DNA of 64,000 nucleotides, taken from NCBI GenBank assembly GCA_007258455.2, contig VDFB02000003.1, positions 44,822,077 to 44,886,076 of the forward strand, read 5' to 3'. The notes under the pieces were generated by a model. The model did no database searches, was not told where the DNA came from, and saw only the letters and a program-made list of their open reading frames with translations. Positions 33,306 through 44,433 of the stretch are shown one piece after another (the first letter of the stretch is position 1; the number at the start of each line of letters is the position of its first letter). The translations under genes were made by a program, and so were the position numbers. Origin of the DNA: Sequoia sempervirens. Its lineage: Eukaryota > Streptophyta > Pinopsida > Cupressales > Cupressaceae.

Positions 33306-33783
33306 TTAATGATGGTGTGGACCGTTTCCTTTATCACCCTTGGGAGATTTGGGAAGTAGGCGACGCTTCACTAGGTTTCTCTGCAATCAAAACAGAAAAT
33401 ACCAAACATTAAAAAGTTGACTCCATTGAGAATTAAAAATTTAACGTTGCTCTTGAACGATCCTTACAATATTTATGCAGTAAAGAAAAGAGAATCACTT
33501 AGATCACAAGGTTATATACATTTAATAAAAATCGAAAAGGTTACATATAAATCAAGATAGATTTATAAAGAATATGGCAGAAACATTTCTATTATTTGAG
33601 GCGTAAAAGATTGGCACTTACTCGATCTCCCTGTGTTACATTGTCGACGTCCATGTAAGAAGTGGGTTTATAGGTAACAAGCTTCAGATGAGGGGTAGGG
33701 CGAGGGCGAGCAGGTAGGGCAAGGGTGGATATAAATAACCAGAAAAATACTACCACAAGGAAAGAAGACACAGCCTTCATCAT
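33306..33783 (-). CDS. Putative secreted peptide precursor, copy 2 (two exons, 78 residues)
   Basis: Exon 1 is 33783-33622 (54 codons, or 53 from the second Met) and exon 2 is 33380-33306, with the same splice signals as copy 1 around a 241-base intron. The precursor starts MMKAVSSFLVVVFFWLFIST and keeps ALPARP, KLVTYKPTS and MDVD. Compared with copy 1, exon 1 has three length changes (3, 6 and 6 bases), all in frame. Exon 2 differs by one residue (VKRR here, VNRR in copy 1) and ends in the identical LLPKSPKGDKGNGPHHH. The change creates a longer basic cluster before the tail. Secretion and processing are inferred from sequence only. Confidence 0.65.
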
Positions 33784-33850
33784 TATTACCTTGCTCCACT
33801 GCTATATTGTTCATTCGTTGTCTCTGTAATTTGCAAAAGAAAAATTAGTC

Positions 33851-33856
33851 TTTATA
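33851..33856 (-). promoter_or_regulatory. TATA box of peptide gene, copy 2
   Basis: On the minus strand, GGCCTATAAAGAC, about 70 bases above the ATG, exactly as in copy 1. Confidence 0.6.
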
Positions 33857-33904
33857 GGCCATGAAGGGAAAACATGTTAGTAGTACGCGGAATACAAAGC
33901 ATGG

Positions 33905-34205
33905 CTTTTCACACTTACCTGGATTAGAGGGAGGCTCATTGGAATCTTCCTTAGTCGACATAGGGAGGCTCACTGGAATCTTCGTTATTCATACGTGTCC
34001 TTTTAAGTACAAAACATAGCACCGTCTTTCAGTATAGATGCTTTGTACTTTCACGTCTTCCCTTCTCCACGGTGTATTAAAAGGACAGGTATGACTAAGG
34101 AAGATTCCAATGAGCCTCCCTCTAATCCACATATGACTTCAGGAAGATTCCAATGAGCCTCCCTCCAATGATTGAGGAAGATTCCAATGAGGCTTCCTCC
34201 AATCT
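33905..34205. repeat. Inverted and direct repeats upstream of peptide gene, copy 2
   Basis: There are two units in reverse orientation (about 33920-33990, GAGGCTCATTGGAATCTTCC) and three in forward orientation (about 34092-34200, GGAAGATTCCAATGAGCCTC). The facing arms flank about 100 bases and could fold back. The GAAnnTTC core is retained in each. Confidence 0.75.
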
Positions 34206-34820
34206 CGAGTTAATTTTAAATTTTTATTTATTTCATTCGGTAGTGAGATTGATCTAGCATATATCTTTCAAAAAAATTATATAAAAAATGTCGACATATA
34301 TTTTCTGATACGCCTTTTTTTAATCAATTTGTACTGTAGACTTCTCCAAAAGGAATAGAGAAATACAATCGCCCTAGCAGACTTCTATGCAAAATATTAA
34401 AACATCGATAAAGCCATGAATTGATTGACGTAATTCTTAGAAAGAAATATGGTTTCATGAATTGTAAAGTAGCAAGATATGCACTAAACGAATTTGTTAA
34501 AAAGGCTTTAAAAACTTTCAAGCAAATGCGATTTCTGCTATCAATGGCATATTTGGTGACATATTTGGCGAATTTGTGGTATTATTGTTGCAAAGAGCAG
34601 ATGATGATAATAATTTTATTAAAGAAATTCTGGTATTAATGGTAGCAAATTACAGACTTAAGGTGCAACCAACGAATTCTAAAATACAGTTTAATGAATG
34701 GGAAAATGAACAGTAAAAAATTCGAATATCTCTCACGAATGCATTGTTAAAGATAGGCGAAGAAACAAAAGAGTTTCGCAAGCCTATGTGGATTCGGTCT
34801 AAACGCATACCTTAAAGCTG

Positions 34821-34863
34821 CCTACCCAAAATATGACTCCTCTCTCGTCGTCTCTTCTGCCAT
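34821..34863 (-). CDS. Possible first exon of an unidentified gene, copy 2
   Basis: The partner of 24190-24235: MAEETTREESYFG, followed by TTTTGG/GTAGGC on the minus strand. The start codon has shifted relative to copy 1 by a base change in each copy. No downstream exon was identified. Confidence 0.22.
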
Positions 34864-35235
34864 TCCTGCCTTTCTTATGATCAATAATTTACAGAGGGTG
34901 GAGACGGAGGCGGGGCTTCGAGCTGTGAAGGATAGTATTGTAGGAACTCGGATAGAAGACGTCGAAAACAATTAAATGGATTTCAATTTAAATCATGGGA
35001 AGTTTTTATGTACACGTCTTTCACACCTTTATTTGTTTATCTAGGTAAGGGAGAGAGTCCGATGGTGGTGAGGGCTATGTTGTGCAAGGGGTTCACATCT
35101 GCAGCAGAGGACACTTCGATCAAAACCTTGAATGCCACAACGTAGAAGGGTTCAATTGGCAACTCAAAAAAATCCATCCCCACCAAATTCTACAATTACC
35201 TCCCCTTCTACAATTACTTTCAGGGCGGGTGCATG

Positions 35236-35388
35236 AAGTTGGGTAGCAATTTCGTGGCCACTTTATAAAAAAAGTTTCAAAATGCTATAATGCGAGCGCA
35301 TTATAGTTAAAAGCAAAAAAAAAGTGAAAGTCTTCATTTTCACTTCGACTGTTTTCTTCTTCTACCCGTGGCCAAAATGCCCAACTTT
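35236..35388. repeat. Inverted arms and palindrome at the left edge of an unknown element
   Basis: AAGTTGGG...GTGGCCAC at 35236-35261 faces GTGGCCAAAATGCCCAACTT at 35368-35387. Between them is a perfect palindrome, 35285-35306, with arms CTATAATGCG and CGCATTATAG around AG. A TATA-like TATAAAA lies at 35264-35270. Confidence 0.65.
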
Positions 35389-35456
35389 CGCGCTCACATT
35401 CTAGGAGGAGGTATTGAGTACAAATCTTCAACAAGAGTTGCTATTTCTTTGCAAGG

Positions 35457-38400
35457 ATGGCGCCACGACGACAAAGAGGTGGGAGAGGTAAGTATTGTTT
35501 GTTGTTTGTTTTGAATTTTTTAGTTTTAGGTTGATTTTGTTAGTTTTAGGTTAAATTTGATATATAAATTTTTGAATTTGTAGGAGATGCAAATGAACCT
35601 GCAAACCCACAAAATCCTCAAGAAGAAGAGCAACCAAATCCTGAAGAACAAAATCTTCAACGAGAAAATCAACCTCAACAACAACCTCCTCCACCAATCC
35701 CTCAACACCTTCCTGACACTCAACAAAATTTAATGAGTGAGATTGAGAACAACAAAAAATAGATTGAGGATTTTATTAGTAGGTTGAGTGATCCAAATGG
35801 TTCAACCACAGAAAGAATGACCCTCGCAAATTCATTGAAAGATATGTTAAAAAATGAAGATTCAATTAGCAATCAAATAACTGGATGGCAAGATAGGAAG
35901 TAGGCGGCTAGGGCATATTATGCAGATAAACTATCATATAAACAAGTAAGGGATTTAAAAATTACAAAAGGTGATTTGTGCTCATTATTCACTAACCCAT
36001 GCACAAATCAAAATCTTAGCCTCAATGCGAAGAGGTTTCCTATTCGTTGGTGCCACCAGAGATTATAGACCGTTTTTATGATAGGTAGTACATGGTCTTT
36101 GATGACTGACCGTGAAACAATTGTGAAGTCCCTCAGTATTTTCTTAAGAAACTATACAGTGAGTTCATATTGAACAAAATACCAAATTATTTTGATATGA
36201 GGGACTTTTAAGGGAGAGGAGGGGGGTCGGCTCAGGATAGGCCTGGTGCACAACTGGATCCTACGTGGTAAGGGAGACGAGCTCTCGCTAGGCCACCTCG
36301 TGAACATGTTGTTATGCCTACAGTCGTGAAGAGAGTGTGGACGTAGAGACATTGCACGCGATCAACACTTTGACCTAGAGAGTTATCCATCATACTAGCC
36401 CTATTCTACAGTGCCATCTAGGGGAGTCTTCAAGTGGTGGCCTTCAAACCCATTTGTGTCAATCTTGCGGGGCGACTTATTCATTTGACCTCACCGACAC
36501 TCAGGAGGCTACTGCGGAGGATCCTTATGCAACTACAGAGATGGAGAGGGCGGCTGACATTTTGCATGATATGTATGGAATTGATACTCGGGTAAAAGTT
36601 AGCATGTTCATTGAATTTTGATTTTGAAATGCAAGATTAACTAATTTAGTTTTATGATTTTAATAAAATTGCAGGGTCACAGTGTTGAGACTGGATACAC
36701 CGGCCCTCCACCTACTTATTTCTGCAATACACCTATCAGCGTAGTATGTAACTAGTAAACAATTATAAATTTATTACATGTTAATAGCATTATTTTACAG
36801 ATGGTATTTTAATATGTGATTTTGGATGTTGAATAGGGTAATATTGGAAGTTTCGAGGGAACACCTCCCAGTGCCAGTGGATTTACTCAAACCTTCACAC
36901 AGGTAATAGAATAAATAGTTTAACTAATGAATTGTACTTAATAGATTTGTGTAGTTTATATTCATATCATTGGTTGCGTTGCTTTGCACATCATTCAAAC
37001 TCAAAGCATTACTTCACATTCCTTAACTAATAACTAGATGTTGATAGATGACAAAATTTCAACTACAATATAGTTGTTTAGAAAGTCAACATAAGCAGTG
37101 ATGCAATTTCTTCACATGGAGGCATGTGGTTGCAAAGGTGCACTTGCATGACAAACTATGGATGCTTGGAAAAAATCTATGAAACCATAATAGTAAGCAA
37201 TAACATAGACAAGGCACTGGTTAGTAGTTTCAAAAAATGCGTCAAAGAAAATGTGGTCTCATGGTGATGGAATTCCATTCCATCACCATGAGACCACATT
37301 CCTTCAAGGCATTTCTTCAAAATGCTCACCACCTTTTCTATGATACCACATTTTTCATACATGTGCACCAAAGAATTTTATCAAACTACTCATGCTTCCT
37401 TGCTGCTATGGCTAAAAGCCTAAAATAGGTGCTTTCCAACAAACTATGGATGCTTGGAAAAATATCTATCAAAGCATAATAGTAAGCAATAATAATGGTC
37501 ATAGAGAAGGCAATGAACTTTTTGAAAAAATTCCTGAAAGAAATGTGTTCTTATGATGATGGAATGCCATGACGTGCATTTGTTTGTAATGGCATTCCAA
37601 CACCACGAGACCCCATTTCTTTTGAGACATTTTTTCAAACAGTTCACCACCTTCTCTATGCCACCACAATGATCGTACATGTCTACGAAAGCATTTAATC
37701 AAACAATTCAATGACTTGCTGCTATGGGTAAAAGCCTAAAAACATGTCCTTTCGAGCAAGATATGGATAGGGAAAATAGTAAGCATGATCATTAGAAATA
37801 TATAGTTTAATAAGTACTCAAAATTTTGTTCATTAGATCTCATACACTATAAGTCATGACGTGTCGCTATTGTAACTTTTTTGTGATTAAATAATTTGTT
37901 GTTTTATTTTCAGATGTTGGTTGTGGAAACACCTCCAAATATTACAAGGGAAATGGATATCGGTGTTTCATCCACTATACCATCCTCGATGGCTTTGATA
38001 GGGGAGGTATGAGGCAAATTACTAAATTTCAATTTACATTCGTTGTTATAGATGTTAGTTCGAGTGAAAAATCAAACCAAATTATTGATTCGTAGTCTAA
38101 TTTCTATTTGGATGGTTTATACAGGGCTTGAGCACGCCTCAACATTGACGTGCGAATATTTCCCTTGAGGAGAGTGATCATGAGATGGCCGTAAGTTATT
38201 ATTTTTTTAAATATATCATTTTTTATAATGTAATTTCTATATATTAATGTCTTTACTCCTTATTGTAACAGTTAAAACTTCACCAAGAACTTAACAGTAG
38301 TAGGAGTAGCAGGAGCACTCCTCGAGTGTAGCAAAAACACGTGATAGACCTATCGCCATTTGATCAAACAACAAAGGGAAAGAGTTTATTTTAAGAGCCT
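35457..38400 (+). pseudogene. Decayed multi-exon gene of unknown family, probably from a transposon
   Basis: Exon 1 (35457-35487) reads MAPRRQRGGR and has a perfect donor AG/GTAAGT. The intron ends TTTGTAG at 35583. Exon 2 reads GDANEPANPQNPQEEEQPN, a Gln/Pro/Glu-rich region, then SEIENNKK, TERMTLANSLKDML and SYKQVRDLKITKGDLCSLF, with TAG stops near 35760, 35901 and 36066. Later segments look like further exons: CQSCGATYSFDLTD and ERAADILHDMYGIDT (about 36450-36590), GHSVETGYTGPPPTYFCN (about 36676), GTPPSASGFTQTFTQ (about 36860), VVETPPNITREMDIGVSS (about 37920) and a Ser/Arg-rich end (about 38270-38340). I recognise no domain. The structure suggests the accessory or transposase gene of a DNA element. 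Confidence 0.4.
37130..37745. repeat. Two tandem units of head-to-head PPR gene fragments
   Basis: Two direct units, about 288 bases apart (both contain AAACTATGGATGCTTGGAAA, at 37153 and 37441), each hold facing copies of a pentatricopeptide-repeat sequence. Minus strand: MYEKCGIIEKVVSILKKC in unit 1 and GGIEKVVNCLKKCLKRNGVS in unit 2. Plus strand: SSFKKCVKENVVSW in unit 1 and NELFEKIPERNV in unit 2. These match the PPR pattern with a Met-Tyr-x-Lys-Cys-Gly start and an Asn-Val-Val-Ser-Trp end. In unit 1 the arms 37250-37273 and 37277-37300 are perfect 24-base complements around a 3-base centre. All frames are broken. The units lie within a presumed intron of the surrounding gene-like unit. 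Confidence 0.7.
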
Positions 38401-40019
38401 GGAGAGCAATGAATTTTGATTCCAGAGCCCTTTGTTGTATGCCTACATGGCAGTTTTGTACATATTTTGTATTGGATATATTTGACATTGTATGCCTATA
38501 TGGCATTCTCGTAAGTCTATATGGCTATTTTTTACCTATATTTTATACTTATATCAAAATATATTGATGTATGTGTACATGGCTATTTGGTTAATACAAA
38601 TCTTTTTTATCAATGATGTGTTCCAATGTATACTTTGCGACTTACGCATTTTCATGTGTATACCTTGTATTCATGCATATGCTTTGTTTTAAGTTGTGTA
38701 TACTTCAAGGCATATGTGTTTGTGACTACTTGCGCTTCCCAAGTTATTTATATGTACATGCTTGACTTATTCATGTGTATACTTATTAATTGGTTAGCCA
38801 TAGCATTGATCATTGTTGTCCTTCATGGTTTGTCTTGGATAAATTAATTGATTGATGGTAAAAAACTTTATCTAAAAGAAAAAAACATGTTTTCAATTGG
38901 TATTCTATGAAATGATTGATGAAAAGATTCCAATATATTTAATCCTTTGATTGGAACAACTCAATTAAGCAAAGGATATGTATAAGACTTTTCCTTTTAG
39001 ATTAGCAATGCATGGAAGTTTCAAAAAGTATCCTTGATATTACAAAAAGATATGTGTTTATACACTTCAATTATGCACTCACCCTTTGGTTCTTTGAAAG
39101 AAAAATCTGCCTATGCCATTGTTACACTGCACATGTAAACTAGATTTTGTATTGTGGAGCTATATTAAGCTACCAATCTCAAGACCAATGTAACAATGAT
39201 ACAAAATAATGTTTGAGACTGCAAGAAGACATCAAAATGGCTAGTGTACTAAACAAATTCTTATGATTTATGAAGAACATTGACAACGCTACTTAGTTGG
39301 CTTCTTTTTTCAAAATCATACAAATTGAACCCTAGCATCAATAGACTCTGTCTATCAAGCTACCATAATTCAAGTTTCAAAGATGAATATTTATCATGCA
39401 TGTTTTAAATGACATTCAAGTTTATGGTGATTTTGTTGTTTATATGATGTTATGTGATATTCTAATCCTAATGCATGCTTCTAGGCTATATATATATATT
39501 GTTTTTACATGATTTTTGTACCAACGAACCCAAAACAAACCAAACCCCCCTACAAAAAAATTTGGCCTAACCGGTGAACCGAACCCTCGAGCCCGAACCC
39601 GAACCTAAAAACCTATTCCAACACTCTTCATTCTACCTGCACAAACTTAATTGACCACCAAATTATGCTGTCTCTTCACTTTACCAACTTTTACTCCCTC
39701 AAAAATCTATTTTTCATTCAAAAACCTTGTTTTCCCAACTAGGGAATCATGCCATAACATACTTTTGACCACCCCTGTCCTTGAATACCTTTTGAACACA
39801 TCAAACTCCACAACCTCACCCTATTTCCAACCTATTCTAACTTATTTTAAAACAATTTCTTCTTTTCACCTCTTCTAGCCTTTCTTTTAAGGGGCCTCAA
39901 TTTTGAATTTTGAATAGGGGCAGTGTTAGTAATCCCTTCCAATGCCTTTACCAATGCTATTTTATTATTCCTACTCCCTATCCTACTTACATCAAGCCCA
40001 TATCACCGAGACATAGCCT
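38401..40019. other. Unassigned AT-rich stretch
   Basis: It has no supported gene. 38440-38700 repeats a loose phrase (TATGCCTACATGGC, TATGCCTATATGGC), and 39540-39610 is a C-rich stretch (CGAACCCGAACC). No element ends could be fixed. Confidence 0.4.
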
Positions 40020-42690
40020 GAACAACAGGTGGAATGGCCTATTTCAACATATTACACTTGAACCCTTAAAGAAACGATCTGGTTGAACATAGCTCAAAGT
40101 GATTCCACGTGTTTGGGTGAGAAAGAGGACCATGCCTAGCGTAAACATACCTATTCAGACGCGTTGGAATAATTTGTTTGGTTACAGGAGTTGCAAAACA
40201 AAAGTTGCACCACTTTGCAACTTTCCACTACTTGCATTTGACACTTTTTCCATTAACTGAAAACTGGACACCATAGGAAAACCACTTTGAGATAACAAAA
40301 ACTGAGAGAGGTTATTGTAGAGGGGCCCAACATGATCTCATAGGATTAGACGAGAAGTTTCTAAGCATTATAGTATCCAAGTAACAACATGTTGAAGTTT
40401 GCAACCATTTTGCACTTTGGACCCTTAAGGGATCGATTTGGTTGAAATCTCAGAACGATTCCACATGTTTGGGTATGAAAGAGGACCATTCCTAGTGTAA
40501 AAATACCTATTTAGATGCTTGGAACAGTTCGTTTGGTCACACGAGTTGTAGAACAAAAGTTGCACTACTTTGCAACTTTCCACTGCTTCCATTTAACACT
40601 TTTTCATCAATTGAAAACTGGACACCATAGGAAAACCACTCTAAGATAGAAAAAATTGAGAGAGGTTATTGTAGAGGTGCCCAACATGATCCCATAGGAT
40701 CAGACAAGAAGTTTCTAAGCATCACAGTATCCGAGTAACAACATACTGAAGTTTGTAGCCATTTTGCACTTTGGACCCTTAAGGGATTGATCCGGTTGAA
40801 TGTAGCTCAGAGAGATTCCGCATGTTTGGGTGTGAAAGAGGAGCATTACTAGCGTAAAAATACCTATTTGGACACATTGGAATAGTTTTTTTGGTCACAC
40901 GAGTTGCAGAACAAAAGTTGCACCACTTTGCAACTTTCCACTGCTTCCATTTGACACTTTTTCCATGAACTAAAAACTAGACACCATAGGAAAAAAACTC
41001 CGAGATAACAAAATCCGAGAGAGGTTATTGTAGAGGGGCCCAACACGATCCTATAGGATTAGACGAGAATTTTCTAAGCATCATGGTATCCGAGTAACAA
41101 CATGCTGAAGTTTGTAGCCATTTTGCACTTTGGACCATTAAGGAATTGATCAGGTTGAACGTAGCTCAGAGCAATTCCACGTGTTTGGGTGCGAAAGAGA
41201 ACCATGCCTAGTGTAAACATACCTATTCAGATGTGTTGGAAGAGTTCATTTGGTCACAAGAGTTGCAGAATGAAAGTTGCACCACTTTGCAACTTTCCAC
41301 TACTTGCATTTGATACTTTTTCCATCAACTAAAAACTGGATACCAAAGGAAAACCACTCTGAAATAACAAAAATTGAGAGAGGTTATTGTAAAGGGTCCC
41401 AACATGATTCCATAGGATCAGACGAAAAGTTTCTAAGCATCACGGTATCCGAGTAACAATATGCTAAAATTTGCAGCCATTTTGCACTTTAGACCCTTAA
41501 GGGATCGATCCGGTTGAACGTAGCTCGAAGCGATTCCGCGTGTTTGGGTGCGAAAGAGGACCATGCCTAGTGTAAACATACCTATTCAGATGCGTTGGAA
41601 CAGTTCATTTGGTCACACAAGTTGCAAAATGAAAGTTGCACCATTTTTCAACTTTCCACTACTTCCATTTGACACTTTTTCCATGAACTGAAAACTGCAC
41701 ACCACAGGAAAACCACATTGAGATAACAAAAACTGAGAGAGGTTATTGTAGAGAGGCCCAATGCAATCTCATAGGATTAGATGATAAGTTTCTAAGCATC
41801 ATGGTATTTGAGTAACAACATGCTGAAGTTTGTAGCCATTTTACACTTTTGACCCTTAAGGGATCGATTCGGTTGAACGTAGCTCAGAGCGATTCTGCGT
41901 GTTTGGGTACGAAAGAGGACCATGCCTAGTGTAAACATACCTATTTAGATGTATTGGAATAGTTTGTTTGGTCACACGAAAGTTGCACCACTTTGCAACT
42001 TTCCACTGCTTCCATTTGACACTTTTTCCATCAACTGAAAAATGGATACCATAGGAAAACCACTTCGAGATAAGAAAAACCAAGAGAGGTTATTGTAGAG
42101 GGGCCCAACGCGATCCCATAAGATTAGACAAAAAATTTCTAAGCATCACGGTATCCGAGTAACAACATGATGAAGTTTGTATCCATTTTGCACTTTGGAC
42201 CCTTAAGGGATCAATCCGGTTGAACGTAGCTCAGAGCGATTCCGCGTGTTTGGGTGCAAAAGAGGACCATTCCTAGTGTAAAAATACCTATTCGGACGCG
42301 TTGGAACAGTTCGTTTGGTCACACGAGTTGCAGAACAAAATTTGCACCACTTTGCAACTATCCACTACTTCCATTTGACACTTTTTCCATCAACTGAGAA
42401 TTGGACACCACAGGAAAACCACTATGAGATAACAAAAACTGAGGCAGGTTATTGTAGAGGGGCCCAATACAATCCCATAGGATTAGACAAGAAGTTTCTA
42501 AGAATCACAGTATTCGAGTAGCAACATGTTGACGTTTGCAGCCATTTTGCACTTTGGACCCTTAAGGGATTGATCCGATTGAAAATAGCTCAGAGTGATT
42601 TCGTGTTTTTGGGTGTGAAAGAGGAACATTCCTAGGATAAAAATACCTATTTAGACACGTTGGAATAGTCCATTTGGTCACACGATTCCC
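40020..42690 (+). repeat. Tandem satellite, period 359 bp, about 7.5 units
   Basis: The phrase TTGCACTTTGGACCCTTAAG recurs at about 40053, 40411, 40765, 41124, 41483, 41842, 42189 and 42548: spacings 358, 354, 359, 359, 359, 347 and 359. Other fixed points in each unit are AGCGATTCCGCGTGTTTGGG and TTGCACCACTTTGCAACTTT. The 347 spacing is explained by a 12-base deletion after GGTCACACGA. Units diverge by several percent. A further piece follows the sequence gap at 54012. Confidence 0.95.
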
Positions 42691-42879
42691 ACATTTTGTC
42701 AAAACACCACTTGAAACCCTCGTTTTCATCATGAAAATACCCTGCTACAGCCCTAGAACATCATCCCAAACACCCAACCTTGACTCGACAACATTCTAAA
42801 CAGGTTAGGCATGTATTTTACAAGTTAGAGGATCCATTCCACAAGTTACAGTAGGCACAAAAAGTGGAATGGGTCAAAT
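42691..42879. other. Junction between satellite and SPT16 fragments
   Basis: No feature could be identified. The copy-B equivalent (54540-54725) is present with many small differences. Confidence 0.4.
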
Positions 42880-43480
42880 TACATCATGAAACCCTTCAAT
42901 CCAAGAACACTGTGAAAGTAGGTAGCAACAATAAAAACAAGATAACCTTCTTGCCCCTCCTAAATTTTGGACCACATCCATTACCTCCACATAAAACTCA
43001 ACATCCTTGTTCTTCTTGGTTCCCACACCTTGATATTGTTATGCAAATGAAAATGAAGCAAAGTAATCATCTCCTTCTCCGCTAGCTGGAAGAATGCATG
43101 CTTAATGTTTTGATACATGATATCAACTCTCTCTTCTGCTCTCATGGTTGAATATCAAAATCCAGTATGGTGGGCCTCTAGAGTTCCAGTCATCTTTCTT
43201 CCTCTTCCACCAAATGCTGGCCTAATCCACATGTCTTCCAGCCTAATTGGCTTTGTTTTTGAAAGCTAAAGTTTCTCCTGAGTCACCAATGTAGCTCTCT
43301 CTGCCTTTTCAGACTCTTTCATTGCTACAAATCATCTCTGGGATTTAATCATCTATACCACATGGTTGATGTGCTTTGAATCCTTGCATCTAAAGGAAAT
43401 TTTCTTTACATAAATACTGCTAGGGAATTTCAATGTTGCCATTGTAGTTGGTATTAAAGCCAGTACCTGCAACATGAAGA
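42880..43480 (-). pseudogene. SPT16: SPT16 (FACT complex) pseudogene fragment, middle region, copy A
   Basis: The minus strand reads MATLKFPSSIYVKKISFRCK, then [60 protein letters not shown] and [13 protein letters not shown] recognise these as the middle domain of SPT16, the large subunit of the FACT histone chaperone, which loosens and rebuilds nucleosomes during transcription. Stops replace conserved Gln and Arg codons, and the frame is lost after about 42980. In the genome it lies after the C-terminal fragment (43481-44420), the reverse of the order in the gene, so this is a second, partial copy placed head to tail. Confidence 0.8.
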
Positions 43481-44420
<940 letters not shown>

Positions 44421-44433
44421 TAAATGGTGTAGG

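Larger units (their letters stand above)
31560..35190. repeat. Duplicated block, copy 2
   Basis: Partner of 20781-24545, with the same order of landmarks and the same minus-strand peptide gene. The repeat arrangement upstream of the gene differs (two inverted and three direct units here), and the segment between about 34600 and 34640 is shortened. Confidence 0.85.

Noticed and set aside
33218..33412. Plus-strand 64-codon frame MGDRFYATEFGIKSK
   Set aside because: It lies antisense to exon 2 and the 3' untranslated region of the peptide gene. Copy 1 has a stop and several changes, while the minus-strand exon is conserved with splice signals.
42315..42521. 68-codon frame in the satellite, repeated at 54169-54375
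   Set aside because: It is a chance open unit; neighbouring satellite units have stops in the same frame.
40020..42690. Regularly spaced repeats, considered as a CRISPR-like array
   Set aside because: Whole 359-bp units are repeated without unique spacers; this is satellite DNA in a plant genome.
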